A stretch of DNA of 64,000 nt, from the NCBI RefSeq assembly GCF_900177675.1, contig NZ_FXWM01000001.1, positions 3,729,001 to 3,793,000 on the forward strand. The letters are read 5' to 3'. Shown in pieces: positions 43,076 through 51,853 of the stretch. The notes under the pieces were generated by a model that saw only the letters and a program-made list of their open reading frames with translations, did not search any database and was not told where the DNA came from. Made by a program: the position numbers and the translations under genes. This DNA is from Bacillus sp. OV166 (GTDB lineage: Bacteria > Bacillota > Bacilli > Bacillales > Cytobacillaceae). Numbering within the stretch: position 1 is the stretch's first letter; each line of letters begins with the position of its first letter.

Positions 43076-44362
43076 CTACTTGGTTAGATCTGCTTTACAT
43101 TCTACAACTCCACTTAAGGCAGCCTGTCGTTCATTCCAAGTCATCGGCGGCAGTTCTCTTGCTGCTTCGACCATATCAATCGCCCCATCTACAGGACATA
43201 CGATCGAACATAAATTACAACCGACACAATCCTCTTCCCTCACTTTGAGGAAGCTCTTTCCATTTGCGTCCGTCAACATATCGATACATTGATGCGAGGT
43301 ATCTTCGCAGGCAATATGACACTTATTGCAATTGATACAGACATCGGTATTGATTTTTGCGACGATATTGTAATTTAAATCCAAGTTGCCCCAATCCGAG
43401 TATTTAGGGACGGATTTTCCGATGATTTCAGTCACAGAGGCAATTCCTTTACTATCTAGATAATTGCTGAGTCCTTCAATCATATCTTCAACGATTCGGA
43501 ACCCATGGTGCATGGCGGCCGTACAAATTTGAACGCCAGCGGCTCCCATCAACATAAATTCAACGGCATCCCTCCAATTGGAAATACCGCCAATCCCCGA
43601 AATTGGCACGTTAATATGCGGATGTCTTGCACATTCAGCGACCATGTTTAAGGCAATCGGCTTAACTGCAGGTCCGCAATAGCCGCCGTGTGCACCCTTT
43701 CCGGCCACATGTGGAATCGTATTCCATGAATCGAGATCAACACCCATGAGACTGTTAATCGTATTGATCATACTGATCGCGTCCGCACCGCCATTGCAGG
43801 CAGCTTCTGCGGTCGCCGTAATATCAGTGATATTTGGCGTTAATTTTACAATCACAGGTGTCTTTGCAACTTCTTTCACCCAAAAGGTCTGACGCTCAAC
43901 AAGTGCAGGGACCTGGCCCGAAGCCGAACCCATGCCGCGCTCTGCCATCCCGTGGGGACAGCCAAAATTCAACTCAAGTCCATCAACACCGACATCCTCC
44001 ACACGTTTAACGATTTCATGCCACTTTTCCTGCTTTGGTTCCACCATTAACGAAGCAATGATCGCATGGTTAGGAAATCGCTTTTTGGTTTCATAGATTT
44101 CTTTTAAATTGACATCTAAAGGTCGGTCGGTGATTAGTTCAATATTATTGAAACCGGCCACCCTTTGTCCGTTAAAACTAATTGCAGCAAACCTTGATGA
44201 TACATTCAAAATAGGATCACCCAATGTTTTCCAGACTGCCCCGCCCCAACCAGCATCAAAGGCTCTTTGTACCTGATAGCCAGAGTTGGTAGGCGGTGCT
44301 GATGCCAGCCAGAACGGGTTAGGAGATTTTATCCCTGCAAGATTAATACGTAAATCAGCCAT
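43076..44362 (-). CDS. preA: NAD-dependent dihydropyrimidine dehydrogenase subunit PreA
   Basis: 428 aa. An FMN-binding dihydroorotate-dehydrogenase-like barrel (GLELNFGCPHGMAERGMGSA with the catalytic-loop region, ISGIGGISNWRDAVEFMLMGA) and a C-terminal ferredoxin domain with two 4Fe-4S motifs, CINCNKCHIACEDTSHQC and CVGCNLCSIVCP. It reduces uracil and thymine to the dihydro forms together with PreT. The 32-bp gap to preT shows an operon. Confidence 0.95.
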   Translation of the reverse strand: MADLRINLAGIKSPNPFWLASAPPTNSGYQVQRAFDAGWGGAVWKTLGDPILNVSSRFAAISFNGQRVAGFNNIELITDRPLDVNLKEIYETKKRFPNHAIIASLMVEPKQEKWHEIVKRVEDVGVDGLELNFGCPHGMAERGMGSASGQVPALVERQTFWVKEVAKTPVIVKLTPNITDITATAEAACNGGADAISMINTINSLMGVDLDSWNTIPHVAGKGAHGGYCGPAVKPIALNMVAECARHPHINVPISGIGGISNWRDAVEFMLMGAAGVQICTAAMHHGFRIVEDMIEGLSNYLDSKGIASVTEIIGKSVPKYSDWGNLDLNYNIVAKINTDVCINCNKCHIACEDTSHQCIDMLTDANGKSFLKVREEDCVGCNLCSIVCPVDGAIDMVEAARELPPMTWNERQAALSGVVECKADLTK

Positions 44363-44394
44363 CTATTTTTCTCCCCTTTTTATCAAATAAGAAG

Positions 44395-45765
44395 TTATTT
44401 TGCCGTTCCGACAACAGAATATTGTTTATGAATGGCATAGGCCACATCTTTTCCCTGTTGCGCAGCGGTTACGACCATGGCGTCCCCATTCCCCTTACCA
44501 AACACAACATCTCCGCATCCAAACACTTTGGGATTGGAGGTTTGGAACGTTTCTTGATTTACCTTGACAACCCCGCCATCATGGCTAAGATCGAACCCTT
44601 CAATTAACTTCAGGTGTCTGGTTTGACCGATTGCTTTTACCACAGCATCGACAGGAAGTACATATTCGGAACCCTCGATTGCTACAGGTCTGCGCCGTCC
44701 ATCTTTTTCTGGATCCCCAAGTTTCATTTTGATACACTCTATTCCGGTTACCTTCCCGGTTTCATCACCGATAATCCTTTTTGGTGCTGTTAACCAGCGG
44801 AATTCCACACCGTCTTGTTTGGCAAAATCATATTCAAATTCATAGGCCGTCATTTCTTCTTCCGTTCTCCGGTATAAGATTTTGACGTTTTCAGCTCCTA
44901 ACCGAACGGAACAAGTCGCACCATCAATCGCGGTATTCCCAGCACCAATTACGACAACCCGTTTTCCAACAAACTCTTCGGATAACTGGCCACTTTTTGT
45001 TGCCTTGACAAATTCAATCGCATCAAATACACCCGCTAAGTTTTCGCCTTCAACACCCAGGTTTGGAACATGTGCCATACCTATTGCTAATACTATATAA
45101 TCAAAATTTTCAGTAATTTCTTCGGCTGAAATATCCTTGCCGACCATTGTGTTCGTTTTAATGGTTACATTCAATTTCTCAACCTGCTCTACTTCCCAGA
45201 AGGAAATTCTTTGAGGTAAACGGAAAGAGACAATTCCATACGTATTTAAGCCGCCTGCTTTCTCGGCCCCCTCAAATATTGTAACCTCGTATCCCAATCT
45301 CGCCAGTTCCCTTGCCGCCGATAGTCCAGCCGGACCACCGCCGATGACAGCAACTGTTCGTCCATTCGCTTGACCTGGTCGAAAAAGTACTTGCTCATTT
45401 GTCATTGCCCAATCCGTAGCATATCTTTGTAGATTGCCTATCATAATCGGCTTGGTTGAATGATTTAGGACGCAAGCACCTTCACATAGTTCATCGGTTG
45501 GACAAACCCTAGAACAGCTTGCACCAACTGGATTTGAAGACATGATTGTTTTAGCGGAACCTAGTAAGTTTCCTGAGGCAATTTTTTTAATAAAGGTTGG
45601 AATATCAATACCTGTCGGGCAGGCCTTTATACATGGAGCATCATAGCAATAGAGGCACCGATTGGATTCTTCAACAGCTTCTTGGTTTGTCAGTCCCTGC
45701 TCCACCTCTAGAAAGTTCTTTTCAAGATTGGATAAGGATATACGCTGCATTTTTTCATTCGCCAA
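44395..45765 (-). CDS. preT: NAD-dependent dihydropyrimidine dehydrogenase subunit PreT
   Basis: The start is set at TTG 45765, 7 nt after AAGGAGGG; the longer ATG frame contains this SD inside its coding sequence. This gives 456 aa. It has an N-terminal Fe-S region (CLYCYDAPCIKACPTGI, CSRVCPTDELCEGACV), an FAD site AVIGGGPAGLSAARELARLG and an NAD(P)-site VVVIGAGNTAIDGA. It feeds electrons from NADH to PreA. It is the first gene of the operon; a CcpA-type site lies 83 bp upstream. Confidence 0.93.
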   Translation of the reverse strand: MANEKMQRISLSNLEKNFLEVEQGLTNQEAVEESNRCLYCYDAPCIKACPTGIDIPTFIKKIASGNLLGSAKTIMSSNPVGASCSRVCPTDELCEGACVLNHSTKPIMIGNLQRYATDWAMTNEQVLFRPGQANGRTVAVIGGGPAGLSAARELARLGYEVTIFEGAEKAGGLNTYGIVSFRLPQRISFWEVEQVEKLNVTIKTNTMVGKDISAEEITENFDYIVLAIGMAHVPNLGVEGENLAGVFDAIEFVKATKSGQLSEEFVGKRVVVIGAGNTAIDGATCSVRLGAENVKILYRRTEEEMTAYEFEYDFAKQDGVEFRWLTAPKRIIGDETGKVTGIECIKMKLGDPEKDGRRRPVAIEGSEYVLPVDAVVKAIGQTRHLKLIEGFDLSHDGGVVKVNQETFQTSNPKVFGCGDVVFGKGNGDAMVVTAAQQGKDVAYAIHKQYSVVGTAK

Positions 45766-45847
45766 AGAGAAGCCCTCCTTCTTATATGAATGGTTTATGG
45801 CCAATACATATGGAATAAATAAATTATTTAAGTGCTGATCTTTAAAA

Positions 45848-45861
45848 TGTAAGCGCTTTAA
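45848..45861. promoter_or_regulatory. cre-like (CcpA) site upstream of preT
   Basis: TGTAAGCGCTTTAA matches the degenerate cre consensus TGWAANCGNTNWCA at all but one position. It suggests carbon catabolite control of pyrimidine degradation. Confidence 0.6.
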
Positions 45862-46374
45862 TAAACTGATATTACCAAAAAGGGACCAACTCCTTTAGTC
45901 AAATATCTATTTCGCAGAAAATTCTGCATCTTATTATTATTTTACAGACTGATTTTAGACATTTCACCTAACAATCTGTAAATTGATGCAAGCATTTATT
46001 TAATCATTATGTAAAAAGAAAGTAGTTTACTATGAATGTAACCCTAAGGGGAGTATTGTTGTTAGATGTAAATTGGAAATTATATGGAATATTGTAAATA
46101 GTTTTATCAGAGGGCAGATTGCTTGTACACTTTTCTGAATCCTTTTTCAATTTAACACAATAATACCAAAAATATTGTAAAAAGAAATCGAATTGTCAAT
46201 TAATCTTACAAGCTTTATTTGTTCATTTTCAAATGTCTAATCAGTAAAGTATTACTTACCTAACAATGCTTCTTCCTTCTAAGGAAAACTGACTTATTAT
46301 AAAACAATCGTAAAAAACTTCTCGACATTTTCTACGAATGTGGAGGAAATGACCCCCCTTTTTATAAAAAAAAA

Positions 46375-46398
46375 GTGTACCCCATTTAGAAGGTACAC
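46375..46398 (-). terminator. terminator of HemD-like gene
   Basis: GTGTACC / GGTACAC stem with T8 on the minus strand. Confidence 0.8.
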
Positions 46399-46408
46399 CC
46401 AGCCATGT

Positions 46409-47215
46409 TTAACTTTGAAAATATTTAGACAACTCGATAACCATTGCTCCCATTCTCTCATTTTCAGGAACAAGGATCCGTTCTACCCCTTGCTCTTTTA
46501 ATGCTGCTGCGGTAACTTTTCCAACGGCTGCAGCTACTGTTTTTTCCTTGAATGAATTAACAATGTCTGTAAATATTTCATGTTCTCTTGCATAGTCAAA
46601 AAGCGAGTGAACCTGGGTTGCCGTAGTAAAGCATACCGCGTCACATTCACCTGACTGAAGTTCATTACATAACCTTGCCACCATCTCTTTTTCAGGTGCT
46701 ATATGCTGGTATGGGAGTAACTTCTGGACAATGGCACCGCGATCTTCGAGAAATTTTGTTAATACTGGTGCTGTTTCCCCGTGAAGTTGTAACATAACTC
46801 TTTTTCCAGAGAGATCTACGGTTTCGAGTGATTGAGCTAATCCCTTTGTTGTTCCATCATCATCGACCACGATTGGTTTAATTTCATATTTCTTTAATGC
46901 AGAAAGGGTTTTATAGCCTCTAGATGCTATCTGTGCTTCACGAAGGTTCTTTAAAAAGGACTCTTTTAATCCAAGCTTTGTTGCTAATTCCACAAGTGTC
47001 TCAAAACCAATCCCCGTTGTGAAGATCACCCAATCGGCACCTTTCTTTACAAATTCGCGTAAATCAGGTTCCACTTCCTTTTCTGCTAAAAATACAGTCC
47101 CTTGAAGAGTACGGACTAGAGGAACACCTCCTTGTTTTCCAATTATCGTACTTATTTCTTCTATTTTTCGCGAACCGCTAATGACAACTCGCTTTCCAGT
47201 TAAACCCTTCTCCAT
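46409..47215 (-). CDS. uroporphyrinogen-III synthase (HemD-like)
   Basis: 268 aa, two-domain HemD fold: GLTGKRVVISGSRKIEEISTI, VIFTTGIGFETLVELA, VMLQLHGETAPVL, CFTTATQVHSLFDYA and VAAAVGKVTAAALKEQG. It closes the tetrapyrrole ring to make uroporphyrinogen III. It is not in a hem operon, so it is probably a second copy, as often seen for sirohaem supply. It lies 22 bp after the SDR-like gene. Confidence 0.85.
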   Translation of the reverse strand: MEKGLTGKRVVISGSRKIEEISTIIGKQGGVPLVRTLQGTVFLAEKEVEPDLREFVKKGADWVIFTTGIGFETLVELATKLGLKESFLKNLREAQIASRGYKTLSALKKYEIKPIVVDDDGTTKGLAQSLETVDLSGKRVMLQLHGETAPVLTKFLEDRGAIVQKLLPYQHIAPEKEMVARLCNELQSGECDAVCFTTATQVHSLFDYAREHEIFTDIVNSFKEKTVAAAVGKVTAAALKEQGVERILVPENERMGAMVIELSKYFQS

Positions 47216-47237
47216 TGCACTAACCTCTCAAATCGTA

Positions 47238-47915
47238 TTAATTTTTTTCTCTTGCGATTCTTTCAATCTCATGTGAAGGATAAATGTTCACACCACTTTT
47301 ATCAGTCTGGGCCACGGCTGCCATTGCTGCTGCGACGTTCCTTGCTTCAATCGCTTTATAAGGTCGTAATGCGCCAACCATGAGTATATTTAAAAAGGCA
47401 CTTGCTTTTTCCGCAATTCTTTCCCCAAAACGAAACTCTGTCCGCTCTCCTAACAATAATGATGGCCTGAAAATATGAACAGATGGTATAATTAACTTAC
47501 GTAAAGCTTCCTCCACTCGTCCCTTCACTTGATTGTAGAAAATTAATGATTTAGAATTTGACCCCATCGCGGTAATAATGAGAAATTTTTCTACACCAGT
47601 TTTTGATGAGATTTTTGCTGCCTCGACCGGATATTCATAGTCTACTTTTCGAAAAGCTTCCTTGCTTTTTGCCTTTTTAATAGTAGTCCCTAAACAACAA
47701 AAAACATCTGTTACCTGAAATAATTCCGAGTATGTATCTAGCTTGTCAAAATCAACGACATGCACTTCACAGGAGGGATGATTGCTTTCAATTGGTCTTC
47801 GGACTAATATATGGATCTTTTCATAATTTTTTTGTTGAATGAGGATTTTTACTAATTCATTTCCTACTAGTCCGCTAGCACCTAGAACAAGTGCCGTTTT
47901 TTTTCTGTTTTTCAT
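47238..47915 (-). CDS. NAD(P)H-binding oxidoreductase (atypical SDR)
   Basis: 225 aa. A Rossmann fold with ALVLGASGLVGNELVKIL (glycine motif), VFCCLGTTIKKAKSKEAFRKVDYEY and SLLLGERTEFRFGER. It looks like the YraR/HTATIP2-like extended atypical SDRs, in which the catalytic Tyr-Lys pair may not be conserved. Role unknown; an operon with the HemD-like gene is likely. SD AAAGGGGA. Confidence 0.8.
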   Translation of the reverse strand: MKNRKKTALVLGASGLVGNELVKILIQQKNYEKIHILVRRPIESNHPSCEVHVVDFDKLDTYSELFQVTDVFCCLGTTIKKAKSKEAFRKVDYEYPVEAAKISSKTGVEKFLIITAMGSNSKSLIFYNQVKGRVEEALRKLIIPSVHIFRPSLLLGERTEFRFGERIAEKASAFLNILMVGALRPYKAIEARNVAAAMAAVAQTDKSGVNIYPSHEIERIAREKN

Positions 47916-48172
47916 ATCTAATCCCCTTTACGATCCAACCTTTATCTCATTAAATCGGTATCATTAAGATTATTACACAATCCTCGTGAATAATGAAGAA
48001 TATTAATCCTTAGATGTATAATTTTGACTTTGTATCTTACCCTAAAAAGGAAGATACAAAATTCAATAAGGTAAATCACGATAAAGTTGTCAATATTATA
48101 GATTATTTTTGTTCAATTATTTTTTCCTTGGACATACTGAGGAAGTGAAAATTTTTTTAAGGAGGAACATGG

Positions 48173-48472
48173 ATGCCTAACGATTTCCAATTTAGTAATT
48201 TTATTAATGATGTATCGCTGCAAACGAAAATGGAGAATGTGTGGAGTAATACTTGTGGTTCATGGGAGAATTGCAACCAAGAAACGATTCAATCTTTCCT
48301 AGCCCAGTGCCTCGATTATAATATTGACCCACAGTACTGCATGAGTTGGGTTGAACAGCATAAGGAAGAAATACCCAATTGGACTAATGTCTCGGAAACC
48401 TCGTTAGACTGGGTAAACCAGCACACATCAACGGGTTCAGCCATTTCGATTACAGAGCAGGATTTTAGTTGA
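48173..48472 (+). CDS. hypothetical Cys/Trp-rich protein, 99 aa
   Basis: Not recognised. A strong SD (AAGGAGG) and a following terminator support it. No signal peptide. Four Cys cluster in TCGSWENC, AQCLDY and QYCMSW, and Trp is frequent, spaced like CxxxxxC...C...C. This could be a metal-binding or disulphide mini-domain. It stands alone. Confidence 0.7.
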   Translation: MPNDFQFSNFINDVSLQTKMENVWSNTCGSWENCNQETIQSFLAQCLDYNIDPQYCMSWVEQHKEEIPNWTNVSETSLDWVNQHTSTGSAISITEQDFS

Positions 48473-48477
48473 TTTTT

Positions 48478-48500
48478 AGGGAGGAGGTAATACCCTCCCT
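48478..48500. terminator. bidirectional terminator
   Basis: AGGGAGG / CCTCCCT with a 9-nt loop and TTTT after it, between convergent genes. Confidence 0.7.
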
Positions 48501-48537
48501 TTTCATTTATCCAAAAATAAAAAAAGTGCTTCTGTGG

Positions 48538-49311
48538 TCATTTAAATCTATGAATCAAATCTACTAACCTTTCTAATCCATCGAGCAGTCTGGGTGAGGG
48601 GCGGCAGTACAGTTCTTCCTCAAGAATGAGAATCTGGTCATCACTTTTAAACCCTAGTTCTTCAAATCCAGTTCGCTTTTTAACAAGGCTTTTTTGAATC
48701 TTATCTTTCCTCACTCCTACCCAAGCAAGACAAATAAAATCGGGCTTGCGACTTATTACATCTTCCCACTCCGTTTGAACACTGGCCAATTCAATATCCT
48801 GAAAGATGTTTATTGCCCCAGCAGCTTCGGATATCTCCGTGAGCCAATTTATTTTTCCTGGTGTAAATATCGGCTTTGGCCACCATTCCCAGTACAAACG
48901 TGGTCGGTAACTTTGATTTACACTCTGCTGTTTTACTTTTTCAAGCCGGGAACGAAATTGCCGAGCCGCCTCCACTCCCCGTTCTTGTTCGCCAAGAACT
49001 CCAGCGGTTGTGATTAAATCGTTTTCAATATCTGTTAATGATTGTGGATTTAAAACAAGATGGGGGATATCTCGTTTCTTTAGATCCTCAATATTATTTT
49101 CCATCCCTGGAACACTTAAAGAAGCAAGGACCATATCAGGCTGCAATTGTTCAACTAGATCCATGTTAATCGATAAATCAGGACCTAACTTTGGTAGATT
49201 TTTGATTGAGGCTGGCCAATCGGAAAAGTCATCAACTCCTACTAATAAGTGTGTTAAACCCAGATATTCCATAACTTCGGTATTACTAGGGCACAAGGAA
49301 ATGACTCGCAT
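48538..49311 (-). CDS. BtuF-like cobalamin-binding protein without signal peptide
   Basis: 257 aa. A periplasmic-binding-protein fold of the BtuF/FepB type (SLCPSNTEVMEYLGL, LPKLGPDLSINMDLVEQL, RLYWEWWPKPIFTPG). Members usually are lipoproteins or exported. Here the frame begins directly at the first beta strand, MRVISLCPSN, with no signal, and no ABC permease or ATPase is nearby. It could be a cytosolic corrinoid or haem binder. Confidence 0.8.
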   Translation of the reverse strand: MRVISLCPSNTEVMEYLGLTHLLVGVDDFSDWPASIKNLPKLGPDLSINMDLVEQLQPDMVLASLSVPGMENNIEDLKKRDIPHLVLNPQSLTDIENDLITTAGVLGEQERGVEAARQFRSRLEKVKQQSVNQSYRPRLYWEWWPKPIFTPGKINWLTEISEAAGAINIFQDIELASVQTEWEDVISRKPDFICLAWVGVRKDKIQKSLVKKRTGFEELGFKSDDQILILEEELYCRPSPRLLDGLERLVDLIHRFK

Positions 49312-49355
49312 GTTCTACCATCTCTCCTCTCGATATAGTTAAAGCAAAGGAATCA

Positions 49356-49388
49356 TAAAACGCATGGATGGAAAATCATCCATGCGTT
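49356..49388 (-). terminator. terminator of 200-aa protein gene
   Basis: AAACGCATGGATG / CATCCATGCGTTT perfect 13-bp stem. Confidence 0.85.
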
Positions 49389-49399
49389 TTTGGGTATTT

Positions 49400-50002
49400 T
49401 TATTTCCTTTCCCCTTCTACGGCCGCAACCAACTGAAATAAAAAGCGATAAATAAGCTGGAACGCCTCACCTATGGATATCTCTTCGGTAAAACCTTCCA
49501 CATAGTTTAAGGCAAAATTCAAATTCCATAATCCATCTTCCAAGCTGAACATTAAGTCAAATTTTGCTTCATCCCCGTGTAATTGGGTATTTAAATTTTC
49601 CTTTAACGCTTTTTCAAATTTCTTTTGCAGTTTTAATCCCAACATTACATCGTATGTCCCAAATACATCATCCGCTTCTATTGAAACAGCCTCGACACCA
49701 ATTAAATCAAACCAATTAGACTCCAAATAAATAAATTCATTTTTATGCATTTTTAAGTAATCGAGAGGCTGAGCCAAGAATGAAGTCGATTCATTCTTTA
49801 GCATATTTTCTGTTTCTTTATCACAACGTTCAATGTAGGCGTCTGCAAAGCGGACACTAACATCCTTCTCCGAAAATTGGATATTATCACCCAGCTGATT
49901 TTTTTCGAGATACTCCTTTTCTTCTTTAAAAATGGTAATACTATTGCCGTTTGAGTTATTTTTCTGTTCAGATATGTACTGTTTGATTTGGTCTTTTAAC
50001 AT
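49400..50002 (-). CDS. hypothetical protein, 200 aa
   Basis: The start is set at 50002 (MLKDQIKQYI) after AGGAGG. A soluble, acidic, mostly helical protein (EEKEYLEKNQLGDNIQF, FGTYDVMLGLKLQKKFEKAL, FDLMFSLEDGLWNLNFALNY). Looks like a Bacillus-type conserved hypothetical; no motif gives a function. Confidence 0.75.
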   Translation of the reverse strand: MLKDQIKQYISEQKNNSNGNSITIFKEEKEYLEKNQLGDNIQFSEKDVSVRFADAYIERCDKETENMLKNESTSFLAQPLDYLKMHKNEFIYLESNWFDLIGVEAVSIEADDVFGTYDVMLGLKLQKKFEKALKENLNTQLHGDEAKFDLMFSLEDGLWNLNFALNYVEGFTEEISIGEAFQLIYRFLFQLVAAVEGERK

Positions 50003-50094
50003 AAGGAATGTCCTCCTATGATTCACTTTTCATCTTTAATTTTGAGTGTTTATGTGTAAAAAAGCAAATATGATAATGTTTTTTTGCAAAAAAA

Positions 50095-50122
50095 AGAGGT
50101 GACTATATATAAGCCCCCCTCT
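50095..50122 (-). terminator. likely terminator of MFS gene
   Basis: Short AGAGG / CCTCT stem with an 18-nt loop and T7 on the minus strand. Confidence 0.45.
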
Positions 50123-50131
50123 AATAGCTAT

Positions 50132-51670
50132 TTAATTTTCCGCTAATTTCGTTTTTACCTTATGAGCGGACGGTTTTATCTCACCTGGATCTTCTGCTTG
50201 TTTTGCCCGTTTAATAAATAAGGCAAGAACTAAAGCGAGGCCAGCGATAAATACACTTACAAAGAAAGCATCATTAATTCCTTCCAAAAGAGCTTGCATC
50301 TCAATTTGATGTTGCATTTTTAGTTTCATGGCTTCTGTAATCTTTATTGAAGGGTTAGGTACAACCTTCTTTGCAGCCTCAACGATTTCAGTTGCATGTG
50401 TTTTGGCACGAGTTGTCATAACCGTAACCAACAACGCTGTACCAATGGCACCAGATACCTGCGACATCGTATTATTCATCGCCGTGCCATGAGGATAAAA
50501 CCGTGCCGGTAACTGGTTTAAGCCATTGGTCGTAATTGGCATATTTACCATCGAAAAACCAAACATACGGATCGTGTATAAAATAATTAAATGAGTATAG
50601 GTGGTTTCCAGTGTTAATTTACTAAATAAATAACTTGTTATCACTGTAATAGCTAAACCAATAATAGCTAAAGCACGACCACCGAATTTATCAAAAAGTT
50701 TACCTGTAATCGGCATCATAATGGCCATTAGAATTGCCCCTGGCAACAACATTAAACCCGCATCTATCGGGGAAATCCCGCGAATATTTTGGACATAAAT
50801 TGGTAGAAGAAGCATCCCGGAAAACATCGCCATTGTAACTACCATGGATATAGCAGAAGATAATGCAAACATTGGATATTTATAAATCCGGAAGTTAAGA
50901 AGTGGCCGTTCTTGTCTTAATTGACGCAAAATAAATGTTACCAATGAAATGAGACCAACTGCAAGCGTCCCATAAACTTGCGGACTATCCCATCCTTCTT
51001 TACCAGCGGAACTGAATCCATAAAGTATTCCGCCGAAACCTATGCTTGATAACACCACAGATAAGAAATCAAGACGAATATCAACCTTACCTTTTTTATC
51101 TTTAAGTAAGAAAAAGCCAAGCAATACGACGAGAATCGCGATTGGTGTGACAAAATGGAAGAGCATTCTCCAGTCATAGTGTTCAATAATCCAACCCGAT
51201 AAAGTCGGTCCAATTGCCGGAGCAAACATTAATACTAACCCGAAAACCCCCATTGCTAATCCACGTTTTTCAACAGGAAAACTTGTTAACATTACATTCA
51301 TTAACAAGGGCATCATAATCGCTGACCCAGAAGCCTGAATCATCCGACCAGATAATAAAAGTGGAAAGTCATGAGCAAAGCCAGCTAAAACAGTTCCAAA
51401 AGTAAATAAAAGCATGGCTGCTAGGAATAATTGCCGGACCGAAAATTTTTGAATTAAAAATGCTGATAATGGAATCAAAATTCCATTTACTAACATAAAA
51501 CCGGTTATCAACCATTGACCAGTTGATGGGTCTATTTTTAAGTCAGCCATGATTGAAGGCAGTGCGATATTTAATAATGTGTTATTTAAGAATGCAATAA
51601 AAGCTCCGACAATCAGTACGGCAAGAACGCCATACGGTGGGCCAGCAGTCTTTTTTATGGTTTGATCCAT
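50132..51670 (-). CDS. DHA2-family MFS multidrug efflux transporter
   Basis: 512 aa with about 14 helices, EmrB/QacA type. IALPSIMADLKIDPSTGQWL is helix 1 to loop; LAMGVFGLVLMFAPAIGPTLSGWI is the antiporter motif C region. It pumps toxic compounds by proton antiport. It is divergently arranged with a TetR gene, with operator-like repeats in between, so it is probably drug-inducible. SD AGGGGG. Confidence 0.92.
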   Translation of the reverse strand: MDQTIKKTAGPPYGVLAVLIVGAFIAFLNNTLLNIALPSIMADLKIDPSTGQWLITGFMLVNGILIPLSAFLIQKFSVRQLFLAAMLLFTFGTVLAGFAHDFPLLLSGRMIQASGSAIMMPLLMNVMLTSFPVEKRGLAMGVFGLVLMFAPAIGPTLSGWIIEHYDWRMLFHFVTPIAILVVLLGFFLLKDKKGKVDIRLDFLSVVLSSIGFGGILYGFSSAGKEGWDSPQVYGTLAVGLISLVTFILRQLRQERPLLNFRIYKYPMFALSSAISMVVTMAMFSGMLLLPIYVQNIRGISPIDAGLMLLPGAILMAIMMPITGKLFDKFGGRALAIIGLAITVITSYLFSKLTLETTYTHLIILYTIRMFGFSMVNMPITTNGLNQLPARFYPHGTAMNNTMSQVSGAIGTALLVTVMTTRAKTHATEIVEAAKKVVPNPSIKITEAMKLKMQHQIEMQALLEGINDAFFVSVFIAGLALVLALFIKRAKQAEDPGEIKPSAHKVKTKLAEN

Positions 51671-51728
51671 TCAATTTCCCCCTATAATATATGTTCATTT
51701 TTTTATACACCTGTTTCACACTTACATA

Positions 51729-51757
51729 ATAATATACGCAGTGTTCAATTTTTGCAA
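51729..51757 (-). promoter_or_regulatory. MFS promoter with overlapping inverted repeat
   Basis: Minus strand TTGCAA (51752-51757), 17 bp, TATTAT (51729-51734). Imperfect repeat ACACT...AGTGT spans 51719-51745 over the -10. Confidence 0.55.
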
Positions 51758-51783
51758 TTAAAAAAACCTGCAAAATTATGGGT

Positions 51784-51832
51784 TTGTAATAATGCTTTAA
51801 ATAATGTACTATATTTTTATACTAATAGTACA
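51784..51832 (+). promoter_or_regulatory. TetR gene promoter and operator
   Basis: TTGTAA (51784-51789), 17 bp, TACTAT (51807-51812). Perfect 8-bp arms TGTACTAT (51805-51812) and ATAGTACA (51825-51832) cover the -10, as expected for autorepression. Confidence 0.6.
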
Positions 51833-51853
51833 AATGGAAATAAAGGTGATTTT

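Larger units (their letters stand above)
45766..46408. other. 643-bp intergenic region upstream of preT
   Basis: No gene seen. It contains the cre-like site 45848-45861, a spaced palindrome ACAATA-N10-TATTGT (46157-46178) of unknown use, and the terminator 46375-46398. No confident preT promoter was identified. Confidence 0.6.
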
